NCBI GenBank assembly: GCA_024644775.1
Contig: JAHEHB010000002.1
Coordinates: 2,740-42,357, forward strand
Direction: 5' to 3'
DNA from: Deltaproteobacteria bacterium
GTDB taxonomy: Bacteria > Desulfobacterota > Desulfobacteria > Desulfobacterales > SURF-15
DNA: 39,618 bases
The translations under genes were made by a program, and so were the position numbers. The notes under the pieces are model-generated. The model saw only the letters and a program-made list of their open reading frames with translations, searched no databases and was not told where the DNA came from. This document shows, in pieces, positions 1 to 7,591 of this stretch; within the stretch, counting starts at the first letter, position 1; each line of letters starts with the position of its first letter.

Positions 1-1413
1 CGAAAGACTGCAACTTGGGAGCCCGGTACAGCCCTTCCGTCCCAGGAAACCCTTTTTGACGATCTACTGAGCCGGCCCGACCAGGCGTTCCTTGTGGTCG
101 ACGGCACACCGGTGGACGATCCGATTCCACCCATCGAAGCACCGGCAGGGGCGGCTCAGACCTTGACCGCCACCTACCATCGACCCTACCATATGCATGC
201 GTCGCTGGGTCCTTCGGCGGCGGTCGCACAGTGGATTGACGGCAAGCTGACCGTTTGGACCCACAATCAGGGCGTTTATCCGCTTCGGAAGGATCTGGCC
301 CCGGTTCTGGGGATACCCGAGGACGACATCCGCGCCATCCATATGGACGGGCCCGGTTGTTTCGGTCATAACGGTGCGGATGACGCCGCCCTGGATGCGG
401 CACTGCTGGCCCGGGCTTTGCCGGGGCGGCCCGTGTCGGTTAAATGGATGCGGGCCGATGAGAATATGTGGGAGCCGTATGGATCGTCAGCGGTTATCAA
501 GACCCAGGCCAGCCTGAATCCTGACGGCCACGTCATCGACTGGAACCATGACGTCTGGAGCTACACCCACACCACCCGACCCCGTGGGGAGGCCGGCACT
601 TCCGGTTTGTTGGCTGCCTATTATCTGGCCGAACCGTTCTCACCTCCTCAATCCCGGCCGAATATGGGACCCATGGGCGGCATTCACCGCAATGCCGACC
701 CGTTGTATACCTTTCCCCGCCGGCGCATCGTCAAACATTTTTTACCGGACAGCCCTCTGCGCGTTTCCGCGCTGCGGGGTCTGGGCTCATATGCCAATGT
801 CTTTGCCATCGAATCGTTCATGGACGAACTGGCGCACGCAGCGGGTGCCGATCCGGTAGAATTCCGCTTGTGCCACCTGAAGGATGAACGGGCACGGGCG
901 GTCGTCAGAGCAGCGGCGGAGAAAGCCGGCCGGCGGCCGGAGAATCGGGGACGCGGTATCGCCTTCGCCCGCTATAAGAACCGGCAGAGTTATCTGGCGG
1001 TGGTCATGGATGTGAGCGTAAATCGCGCCGACGGACACATACGTTTGGAGCGAGCCGTCATTGCCGCCGATGCCGGACAAATCGTCAATCCCGATGCGGT
1101 GCGCAACCAGCTCGAAGGTGTGATCGTTCAGTCGTCCAGCTGGACACTGAAAGAGCAGGTTGCCTTCGATCCAAGCGGCATCACCAGTGTCGATTGGGAC
1201 AGGTATCCGATTTTCCGGTTTATCGACACGCCTAAAATCGAAACGGTGCTGCTCAATCGTCCCGGCCGACCCTATCTTGGCATTGGCGAGGGCGCACAAG
1301 GACCGGTCCCGGCGGCTATCTCCAACGCAGTCTTCGACGCGATCGGCATCCGCCTGCGTCAGATCCCCTTCACACCGGAGCGGGTGAAGTCCACCCTGAA
1401 ACAAGTCGGTTAA
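1..1413 (+). CDS. Molybdopterin-binding subunit of an IorB-like molybdenum hydroxylase, 5' end missing
   Basis: The reading frame is open from the first base of the window, so this is the C-terminal 470 residues of a larger protein. It belongs to the xanthine dehydrogenase superfamily, large (molybdenum cofactor) subunit, of the isoquinoline 1-oxidoreductase beta / nicotinate dehydrogenase type. Such subunits hydroxylate N-heterocycles or aldehydes with water as oxygen donor. Visible signs are the segment SPLRVSALRGLGSYANVFAI followed by ESFMDELAHAAGADPVEFRL, and the C-terminal GIGEGAQGPVPAAISNAV, whose Glu matches the catalytic glutamate of the family. Its [2Fe-2S] partner should lie upstream, outside the window. 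The next gene follows after 314 bp with its own promoter, so this is probably the last gene of a separate operon. The superfamily is certain; the substrate cannot be told. Confidence 0.9.
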   Translation, partial: RKTATWEPGTALPSQETLFDDLLSRPDQAFLVVDGTPVDDPIPPIEAPAGAAQTLTATYHRPYHMHASLGPSAAVAQWIDGKLTVWTHNQGVYPLRKDLAPVLGIPEDDIRAIHMDGPGCFGHNGADDAALDAALLARALPGRPVSVKWMRADENMWEPYGSSAVIKTQASLNPDGHVIDWNHDVWSYTHTTRPRGEAGTSGLLAAYYLAEPFSPPQSRPNMGPMGGIHRNADPLYTFPRRRIVKHFLPDSPLRVSALRGLGSYANVFAIESFMDELAHAAGADPVEFRLCHLKDERARAVVRAAAEKAGRRPENRGRGIAFARYKNRQSYLAVVMDVSVNRADGHIRLERAVIAADAGQIVNPDAVRNQLEGVIVQSSSWTLKEQVAFDPSGITSVDWDRYPIFRFIDTPKIETVLLNRPGRPYLGIGEGAQGPVPAAISNAVFDAIGIRLRQIPFTPERVKSTLKQVG

Positions 1414-1491
1414 TTGATGGATATGTCCATTAAATCTTTCGGATATCCCATAGATTCCGGTCAATGCGGTCCTTTCTTTGAAACAAATATA

Positions 1492-1520
1492 TTGACTTTG
1501 TAACGGAATTCCTGCAATAT
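1492..1520 (+). promoter_or_regulatory. Candidate sigma-70 promoter of the hydroxylase operon
   Basis: A -35 box TTGACT (1492-1497) and a -10 box CAATAT (1515-1520) are separated by exactly 17 bp. Transcription would begin near 1527 and leave a leader of about 200 nt before the first gene. This is a consensus match only. Confidence 0.5.
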
Positions 1521-1603
1521 TCCCACACGGGTTAAACCTTCAAATCATAATAAGATTCATCATGATCGAAACCGATCTGAATCGATTTTACCATTCTATT
1601 GAT

Positions 1604-1687
1604 AAGAGCCGCCATCGGCATGTTACACTTGCCCTGCATCCGGCGCCCGGCAGACCGTTTCTACCCACATCCGGGACCGCGGCTCTT
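1604..1687 (+). promoter_or_regulatory. Structured leader, possible riboswitch-like element
   Basis: In the untranslated leader, AAGAGCCGC at 1604-1612 is perfectly complementary to GCGGCTCTT at 1679-1687, closing a domain of about 66 nt. Inside lies a smaller CCGG-CGC-CCGG hairpin (about 1651-1661). A second hairpin covers the ribosome binding site downstream (1710-1723). Molybdenum-enzyme operons are known to be preceded at times by the Moco RNA motif; I could not match its conserved core, so this is only a candidate structured leader. Confidence 0.35.
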
Positions 1688-1709
1688 GGCCTTTTGCCTA
1701 TCCCTATCA

Positions 1710-1723
1710 TTCCTTCGGAGGAA
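1710..1723 (+). promoter_or_regulatory. Shine-Dalgarno-sequestering hairpin
   Basis: TTCCT and AGGAA form a perfect 5-bp stem around a TCGG loop, and the 3' arm contains the GGAGGA ribosome binding site of the ATG at 1728. The site would be masked when this stem forms. The stem is short, so it may be only modestly stable. Confidence 0.4.
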
Positions 1724-1727
1724 CACC

Positions 1728-2363
1728 ATGAGAAACGACCCTGAGAATGATGAAAGAAAGCTACCCTCCGGTCAGGGAATCACTCGTCGCGGATTTCTAA
1801 AAACCATGGGCAGCGGTGCGGCAGTGACGGCTGCATCGGATACCCTGCCGGGTTTCGGCACTGCCCGGGCGGAGGTACCGAAGCCCGAAGCAATCGTCCG
1901 GGTGAATCTCTTAGTCAACGGGTTTCGCCATCGTCTGGTGGTGGAATCGCGCTGGACCCTTCTTTACGTTCTTCGAGAAAAACTCGGGTTGACCGGGACC
2001 AAGATCGGCTGTGAAAGGGGTGAATGCGGGGCATGCACGGTGCTGATCGACGGCGCATCCCGTTATGCCTGCATGACCCTTGCCGTGGAGTCGGAAGGGA
2101 CGGAGATCGTAACCCTCGAGGGCCTTATGGACGGAGAAAAACTCGGTCCGGTACAGCAGGCCTTTCTGGATCAGGATGCCTTCCAGTGCGGCTATTGCAC
2201 CCCGGGGCAGATCATGTCGGTCGAGGGGTTGTTACGGCGGAATCCGACACCGGCACCGGATGAAATTCGCCGGGAAATGAGCGGCAACCTCTGCCGTTGC
2301 GGTGCATATGACCATATTGTTAAAGCCGTCGGACGCGCCGTTGAACTCAAACGGGGAAAGTGA
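1728..2363 (+). CDS. [2Fe-2S] subunit of a periplasmic molybdenum hydroxylase (PaoA/YagT-like), Tat-exported
   Basis: Small electron-transfer subunit of a xanthine dehydrogenase-family enzyme, 211 residues. A twin-arginine signal TRRGFLK starts at residue 19, so the folded complex is expected in the periplasm. The plant-type [2Fe-2S] cluster is bound by C95, C100, C103 and C115, and the second, helical-domain cluster by C154, C157, C189 and C191. These clusters pass electrons from the molybdenum site to FAD. I chose the ATG at 1728 because it has GGAGGA at good spacing and puts the Tat signal near the N-terminus; an in-frame start at 1599 would add 43 residues without signal-peptide character. 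It is followed after 8 bp by the molybdopterin subunit. E. coli PaoA (YagT) has the same Tat-plus-ferredoxin layout. The electron acceptor is unknown. Confidence 0.95.
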   Translation: MRNDPENDERKLPSGQGITRRGFLKTMGSGAAVTAASDTLPGFGTARAEVPKPEAIVRVNLLVNGFRHRLVVESRWTLLYVLREKLGLTGTKIGCERGECGACTVLIDGASRYACMTLAVESEGTEIVTLEGLMDGEKLGPVQQAFLDQDAFQCGYCTPGQIMSVEGLLRRNPTPAPDEIRREMSGNLCRCGAYDHIVKAVGRAVELKRGK

Positions 2364-2371
2364 GGTGAATC

Positions 2372-4711
2372 GTGGCAGATCAGGAAAAAGAGCCCTATTA
2401 CCTGGAGGAGCTTCCGGTTCCGGAGACCCCCAAACCGGGTGACAACCCGGCGCCCTGGAAACAGACCCGGATCGTCGGCAAGCCGGTACCCCGAATCGAC
2501 GGTTATGAACGGGTGAGCGGTTCGGCGGTCTATACCACGGATTTATCCCTGCCCAACATGCTCTACGGCGCCATCCTCAGGTGTCCATATTCCCACGCCC
2601 GGGTGAAAAAAATAGAGACGGGAAAGGCAAAACGCATGGCCGGCGTGCATGCCGTAATCAGCAGCGATACCCCCAAAGCGAATGTTCCCTGGACCTATGG
2701 GGGCAGAAGAAATCCGATGAAGACCACACTCTTTGACCCCCACTGCCGATTCGAAGGGGAGACCGTGGCTGCCGTGGCCGCCAAAACACCCTATCAGGCT
2801 TGGGATGCGGTCAGGGCCATCGCCGTTACCTATGAACAGCTTCCCTTTGTCGCGGATGAGCGGACCGCCCTTTCTCCGGGTGCCGCCGCCGTCCACAAGG
2901 GGGGCAACAGGGTCGGGTCCCCTACGTCCTATGAGCGGGGGGATGTTCAGAAGGGATTGACCGAAGCCGACGTGGTGCTTGAACAGGCGTATCGGACCGA
3001 GTGCGAGATCCACACCCCCATGGAACCCCACGGGTGCGTGGCCAACTGGGAGGGAGACCGCCTGACCCTCTGGGAATCCACCCAAGGGGTATACCGGGTC
3101 CAGTCGGGTGTGGCCCGGACCTTGGGTCTGCCGCTTTCCAAGGTTCGCGTGATCGGACACTACATGGGTGGGGCGTTCGGCAGCAAGCTTCAGGCCGGGA
3201 AATACACGATCATCGCAGCCCTTCTGGCAAAAATCACCGGCCGGCCCGTAAAGATGATCCTCAGCCGGGAGGAGACCTACCTTGCCGTCGGCAATCGTCC
3301 GCCCAGCAATATGAGGCTCAAGGCAGGAATTAAAAGAGACGGGACCCTCAGCGCACTCGATTTTTCGTGTATCGGTACAGGAGGGGCTTTCCCGGCGGGC
3401 GGTACTTCCCTTGTGGACTGGCTGGTTCGGGATCTTTATCAATGTCCCAACGTACGGTCGACCTGCACGGATGTCTATATCAACGCGGGTCCGGCACGGC
3501 CCTTCCGCGCCCCCGGTCACCCCCAGGGCGCCTGGGCCCTGGAGCAGATGATGGATGCCCTTGCAGCGTCCATCCCCATGGATCCGGTGGATTTTCGTCT
3601 TAAGAACATAACTCTCTACAGCCAGGCAAGAGACGGCCATCCCCCCTATACCAGTACCGGACTCAAGGCATGCCTTGAAGAAGGCGCCAAGGCCTTCGGA
3701 TGGCAGGAAGCCCGCAGGCGGATTGCGGAAACAGCCGACAAAGGACCGGTTCGAAGAGGGGTGGGGGTGGCAAGCTGCCTCTGGATCGCGGGCGGCGGCA
3801 GGCCCCCTTCGACCATTATTCTCAAGCTTTTTTCGGACGGCAGCGTGAACCTGAACATGGGCGCCAGCGATATCGGGACCGGCACCAAGACGGTCATGGC
3901 CCTGGTGGTGGCGGAGGAGCTCGGAGTCAGACCGGACATCATTCAGATCGAGCATGCCGATACGGGTACCACCCAGTTCGCCACACCGAGCGGCGGGAGC
4001 AAGACCGTCCCCACCGAGTCGCCGGCCGTGAGGGCGGCCGCTATCAGCGTTAAACAGCGGTTGTTGGAAATCGCTGCCAAAGATTTAAAGGTCGATGCCG
4101 CCGCACTTTACTTCCGGTCGGGAAGCGTCGTTACCAAGGCCGATCCGTCAAAGAAAATAAAAATCACGGAACTCTCCGGTCTCAAGAAGCAGGGGGTGGT
4201 GGTGGGTATCGGGTACCGGGGCCCGAATCCCGAGAACAAAACGGTCAATCCCTTTGCCGCCCATTTCTGCGAAGTGGCGGTGGATACCCGGACGGGGGAA
4301 GTCAGGATTCTCCGGTTTTTAGGCGCCCATGACAGCGGCCGGGTCATGAGCCGGCTGACCTACGACAACCAGGTGTTCGGCGGTATTACCATGGGAATCG
4401 GCCTGGCGCTCACCGAAGCACGCGTTCTCGACGGGAACCAAACCGGAAAGATGGTGAACCGCAACTGGCACGACTACAAGCTCCCGACCATCCTGGACGT
4501 ACCCGAGGACATGGTATCCCTGCCCATCGAACGCCATGATACGGAGGCCAATACCACGGGCGCTAAGGGGCTGGGCGAACCGGTTACCATTCCCACGGCC
4601 GCTGCCATCGCCAATGCCGTATACCACGCGACAGGTGTTCGTATCACCGACACACCCATGAATCCGGTGCAGCTCTGTCGGCGATTTGCAGAACAAAGAA
4701 AGGAGGGATAG
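2372..4711 (+). CDS. Molybdopterin-binding catalytic subunit of the hydroxylase (PaoC/CoxL-like)
   Basis: Catalytic large subunit of 779 residues carrying the molybdenum (or tungsten) pterin cofactor. The N-terminal part to about residue 160 is the a/b hammerhead domain typical of the family. GGAFGSK at 266-272 is the classical cofactor-binding loop, RPFRAPGHPQGAWALEQMMD matches the region around the conserved arginine, and GLGEP near 733-737 carries the expected catalytic glutamate (E736). There is no signal peptide, so export would rely on the Tat signal of the preceding small subunit, as in PaoABC. Translation starts at GTG 2372 after GAGGTG, 8 bp downstream of the previous stop. The third subunit follows after 3 bp. 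Order here is Fe-S, Mo, FAD, whereas paoABC is Fe-S, FAD, Mo. The substrate is probably an aldehyde or heterocycle and cannot be resolved further. Confidence 0.95.
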   Translation: MADQEKEPYYLEELPVPETPKPGDNPAPWKQTRIVGKPVPRIDGYERVSGSAVYTTDLSLPNMLYGAILRCPYSHARVKKIETGKAKRMAGVHAVISSDTPKANVPWTYGGRRNPMKTTLFDPHCRFEGETVAAVAAKTPYQAWDAVRAIAVTYEQLPFVADERTALSPGAAAVHKGGNRVGSPTSYERGDVQKGLTEADVVLEQAYRTECEIHTPMEPHGCVANWEGDRLTLWESTQGVYRVQSGVARTLGLPLSKVRVIGHYMGGAFGSKLQAGKYTIIAALLAKITGRPVKMILSREETYLAVGNRPPSNMRLKAGIKRDGTLSALDFSCIGTGGAFPAGGTSLVDWLVRDLYQCPNVRSTCTDVYINAGPARPFRAPGHPQGAWALEQMMDALAASIPMDPVDFRLKNITLYSQARDGHPPYTSTGLKACLEEGAKAFGWQEARRRIAETADKGPVRRGVGVASCLWIAGGGRPPSTIILKLFSDGSVNLNMGASDIGTGTKTVMALVVAEELGVRPDIIQIEHADTGTTQFATPSGGSKTVPTESPAVRAAAISVKQRLLEIAAKDLKVDAAALYFRSGSVVTKADPSKKIKITELSGLKKQGVVVGIGYRGPNPENKTVNPFAAHFCEVAVDTRTGEVRILRFLGAHDSGRVMSRLTYDNQVFGGITMGIGLALTEARVLDGNQTGKMVNRNWHDYKLPTILDVPEDMVSLPIERHDTEANTTGAKGLGEPVTIPTAAAIANAVYHATGVRITDTPMNPVQLCRRFAEQRKEG

Positions 4712-4714
4712 GCC

Positions 4715-5686
4715 ATGGTACCCAGCTTTTCCTATATTCGGGCAATGTCGCTGGATGAAGCTCTCCGCTACCTTTCCCAAGACGACGTCCGAATCCATGC
4801 CGGCGGAACCGACTTGATGGGATGTCTACGGGATCGTATTTTTGACGCCGCAACGGTGGTCAGCATCGCCGGGCTTCGGAACCTCCGGGGCATCAGCGAG
4901 ACACCCGAAGGCGGGCTTCGAATCGGTTCCCTGACGACCATTTCAGACATCGCCCAGAACCCCATCATTCAGACCCGGTACCGGGCACTCTCCATGGCGG
5001 CCGCCGAAGTGGCGAGCCCTCAGTTGAGAAACCAGGGGACCATCGGGGGTAACCTTTGCCAGAAACCCCGCTGCTGGTACTATCGGGGAGATTTCGACTG
5101 CCTGCGAAAGGGCGGGGACCTATGCTATGCCGTTGAAGGGGAGAATCCGTACCACTGCATCTTCGGCGGAGAAAACTGCCACATCGTGCACCCCTCGGAT
5201 ACGGCACCCGCGCTGGTTGCTCTGGGGGCAATGGTAACGATCGCCGGCCCAAAGGGGGAAAGAACATTAGCCGTGGGAGATTTCCATGTACCCCCTTCCC
5301 AGGACCCTACCCAAGAGACCGTGCTCGATGCCGAAGAGATCGTGACGGAAATCATCCTGCCCCCGCCGAAAGCGGGACTGCGGAGCGCTTACCGAAAAGT
5401 CCGGGCGCGTCGTTCATGGGACTTCGCCTTGGCCGGTGTGGCGCTGGCCATTGTCTTAAACGGGGATCGGGTGGCCCATTGCCGGGTGGTGCTAAGCGGT
5501 GCAGCACCTGTGCCCTGGCGTTTCGGGGAAGCGGAAGCGGTGATCCGGGGAAGACGGCTGGATGGAGATACCGTGTCAAAGGCGATTGCGGAGGTGGCAA
5601 AGAACGCAGAACCCATGACGCAAAACGGCTATAAGATCCCTCTTTTTCAAGGCATCCTGGAACAGGAACTCATGGCCATGGCCTAA
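4715..5686 (+). CDS. FAD-binding subunit with extra cysteine loop (PaoB/YagS-like)
   Basis: Medium subunit of 323 residues that holds FAD and passes electrons to the acceptor. AGGTDLM (residues 29-35) and the RNQGTIGGNLCQ region (105-116) are the two FAD-contacting loops of the family. Between them and HPSDTAPALVALGA lies an insertion with C120, C129, C137, C148 and C155. In E. coli PaoB and in 4-hydroxybenzoyl-CoA reductase beta, a cysteine insertion here binds an additional [4Fe-4S] cluster; the spacing of C120, C129, C137 and C155 fits that arrangement. The start at ATG 4715 has AGGAGGG ideally placed and lies 3 bp after the preceding stop. The gene ends the operon; the next 950 bp carry no intact gene. 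Confidence 0.94.
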   Translation: MVPSFSYIRAMSLDEALRYLSQDDVRIHAGGTDLMGCLRDRIFDAATVVSIAGLRNLRGISETPEGGLRIGSLTTISDIAQNPIIQTRYRALSMAAAEVASPQLRNQGTIGGNLCQKPRCWYYRGDFDCLRKGGDLCYAVEGENPYHCIFGGENCHIVHPSDTAPALVALGAMVTIAGPKGERTLAVGDFHVPPSQDPTQETVLDAEEIVTEIILPPPKAGLRSAYRKVRARRSWDFALAGVALAIVLNGDRVAHCRVVLSGAAPVPWRFGEAEAVIRGRRLDGDTVSKAIAEVAKNAEPMTQNGYKIPLFQGILEQELMAMA

Positions 5687-5791
5687 CCGGCTTTAAAAAA
5701 CTCTTCATAGCTCAATAATTCTATCTTAATGAATAGACGTTTGGGGCGCTTAAAAAGAAAATTCTTGCATTGTTTGCCAAAATTTTATCTC

Positions 5792-5860
5792 ACCACAAAG
5801 AAACGAAGGCCACAAAGATTTCTTTAAATTTTTTCTTCGTGTTCTTCGTGCCCTTGTGGT
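5792..5860. repeat. Dispersed-type imperfect inverted repeat
   Basis: The left arm (5792-5817) begins ACCACAAAG and contains ACGAAG; the right arm (5835-5860) read in reverse complement begins ACCACAAGG and again contains ACGAAG. About 17 nt lie between the arms. Spacers with CCACAAAG/CACGAAG palindromes are common in Desulfobacterota and some other genomes. A comparable element lies at 27441-27673. Confidence 0.6.
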
Positions 5861-6239
5861 TCATTTCAACGACCTGTTTGGCTCCCCGAAAAAACGGGAT
5901 TTTCGCTTCGCTCCAACCGGCTTGTCCGGGATAGGGGTGTGTTCAACCGTTCATATTTCTTCCGTAGTTACGTCCCCCGGATCCTTGCCTTCCATATTTT
6001 CACGAAACTCAGATGCCTCTTCCGCAATTGAAGCAACAATGAACCAGTCTTCGTCATGATCCTCTGTAGTAACCGAAAATAATGTTTTTTCTTTCGCCGT
6101 TTACACCCCTCGATTTTTGGTTTCCTTGAGTTTTTAAATTCACAACACTCAAATATGTTATATTTAGTTATTTATAGTTTATTTAATATTTGATCCAAAT
6201 TATTAACACAAAAAACATCAAATATTAACCATATCAGTG

Positions 6240-6268
6240 TTGACACAGTAGAAAGTGTATTGTTATAT
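6240..6268 (+). promoter_or_regulatory. Strong sigma-70-like promoter in front of a fossil ORF
   Basis: A perfect -35 box TTGACA (6240-6245) is followed after 17 bp by TTATAT (6263-6268), or after 18 bp by TATATG. It points toward the ribosome binding site at 6282-6289 and the regulator gene at 6638, which it could also serve. Confidence 0.5.
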
Positions 6269-6295
6269 GCCTTTCTCATCCAAAGGAGGAACGAA

Positions 6296-6577
6296 ATGAT
6301 TAAAAAATGATGCCGCCTACGCCAAGTAATACGACCACTGAGACGGTCTGTTGACTCATATTGCTGAAAATTATCATTTAAATGTTATCTGTTTTTGTAA
6401 ATATAGGTCATTATAATATTTTACACTAAAAATATTGACAATGTATTTCTAATTATTTAGGGTTAATCGGTGGCTGAAGATTTTCTTAGCATTCAATGCA
6501 GACGGTTTAGACTGCCAAGAAATCGGGGTTATTGAAATAAAAGCAAACAAGAAAAAAGGGGCCAAAGGGAAGCAGTA
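6296..6577 (+). pseudogene. Possible decayed small gene
   Basis: AAAGGAGG (6282-6289) precedes ATG at 6296, but the frame closes after four codons (M-I-K-K-stop) at a run of six A. Dropping one base there continues as NDAAYAK, then, across in-frame stops, YDH and DGLLTHIAENYHL. Farther on, 6471-6577 encodes another protein-like stretch (WLKIFLAFNADGLDCQEIG, then a Lys-rich end and a stop). The combination of intact expression signals with a broken frame suggests a decayed gene, but there is no family match, so the call is tentative. Confidence 0.25.
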
Positions 6578-6637
6578 ATAATTCATGCCCTCTGAATAAC
6601 AAAGTGTTTATTTGAAATACAACGCCAGGAAACCCCA

Positions 6638-7549
6638 ATGAGTCAGTTGTTAACCACAAAAGAGGTTGCTCAATTTTTGAACATTAATGAAAAGATGGTC
6701 TACAGTCTTGTTTCTGAAAAAGGACTGCCTGCATCCAAAGTCACCGGAAAATGGTTGTTTCCAAAAAATTTGGTGGAACAGTGGATCGAGGTAAATACCA
6801 TAAATTATCCTTCAACTGCAGACAGCCCTTCGGTCGCCCAAGCAATACTCATTATAACCGGCAGCAACGATTTACTACTGGACAAAGTGATATCTCTTTA
6901 CAATACGCTTTTCTCCGGAAATATCGCGGTGTTCGGCAATTTGGGAAGTATGGGAGGATTGCAGGCGTTGCGGAAAAACTTCTGCCAAATCGCATCCAGC
7001 CATTTACTCCAAGAAGATGGAGATGATTACAACTTTGAGTTTGCCGGTCGTGAACTCGAACACATGCCGGCGATTGTGAATTTCTGCAAACGCGAGCAGG
7101 GCATTCTGGTGAAAAAAGGCAACCCCAAAAAAATCAAAACGGTTTCCGATCTTGTCCACCCGGGTATTTGCATTGTAAACCGGCCCCTGGGAACCGGCAC
7201 TCGGCTGTTGTTGGATCAGGAGCTAAATAAAGCGGCCGTGAAGGGTGATAAAATTGATGGATACGATAACGAAGTCCACCGGCACCTGGATGTTGGGCTT
7301 GAGATACTGGCCGGCCGCGCCGATGCCGGTCTCGGCATCCATGCAGTTGCCGGCTTGCTGGATCTCGGCTTTGTGCCGCTGCGCTGGGAACGCTATGATC
7401 TGATGATCTTTAAAGAACGGTTTTTTGACGCGAGCGTGCAGCGATTCTTTGGGCTTTTGCACGAAGGTCAGTTTTTTAAGATCGCTGAATCGTTGAAAGG
7501 CTATGATATCGGTCTAAGCGGCCGGATGCTTTTTCCAAAAAACGACTAA
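6638..7549 (+). CDS. HTH regulator with PBP-like (molybdate/tungstate-binding-type) domain
   Basis: One-component regulator of 303 residues. Residues 1-50 are an excisionase/MerR-type helix-turn-helix (LLTTKEVAQFLNINEKMVYS, then GKWLFPKNLVEQWI). The rest, from about residue 65, is a substrate-binding-protein-like domain of the type seen in PF12727, with the hallmark NLGSMGGLQALRKNFCQIAS followed by HLLQ and later PLGTGTRLLLDQEL and RADAGLGI. Regulators of this layout often sit beside molybdate or tungstate transport genes, and here it lies 42 bp upstream of tupA. I infer that it senses the oxyanion, or a cofactor derivative, and controls the tup operon. It has no membrane segment or signal peptide, so it acts in the cytoplasm. 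The start ATG 6638 has AGGAAA upstream. An activator role is as likely as a repressor role. Confidence 0.85.
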   Translation: MSQLLTTKEVAQFLNINEKMVYSLVSEKGLPASKVTGKWLFPKNLVEQWIEVNTINYPSTADSPSVAQAILIITGSNDLLLDKVISLYNTLFSGNIAVFGNLGSMGGLQALRKNFCQIASSHLLQEDGDDYNFEFAGRELEHMPAIVNFCKREQGILVKKGNPKKIKTVSDLVHPGICIVNRPLGTGTRLLLDQELNKAAVKGDKIDGYDNEVHRHLDVGLEILAGRADAGLGIHAVAGLLDLGFVPLRWERYDLMIFKERFFDASVQRFFGLLHEGQFFKIAESLKGYDIGLSGRMLFPKND

Positions 7550-7591
7550 AAAAAGAATCAAAGCTAGTTACGAACAGAGAAAGGAAAGGTT

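Larger units (their letters stand above)
5687..6637. other. AT-rich intergenic region with a repeat and a probable gene remnant
   Basis: No intact gene of convincing length was found in these 951 bp. The base composition drops sharply compared with the hydroxylase genes. It holds an imperfect inverted repeat (5792-5860), a good promoter (6240-6268), and a ribosome binding site leading into a 4-codon ORF with protein-like fragments after it. The 67-codon ORF at 5856-6059 starts inside the repeat and has no recognisable features. Confidence 0.6.

Noticed and set aside
787..1464. 225-codon minus-strand frame opposite the first gene
   Set aside because: Antisense to the IorB-like gene, no recognisable protein features.
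1599..1727. N-terminal extension of the [2Fe-2S] subunit
   Set aside because: It would put 43 residues before the Tat signal and use the structured leader as coding sequence; the ATG at 1728 has the proper ribosome binding site.
2543..3955. 470-codon open frame on the minus strand opposite the molybdopterin subunit gene
   Set aside because: It lies fully inside a clear coding gene of the GC-rich region, has no domain or ribosome binding site, and is explained by codon bias of the real gene.
5856..6059. 67-codon plus-strand ORF in the AT-rich spacer
   Set aside because: Starts inside the inverted repeat and shows no protein-like features or start signals.
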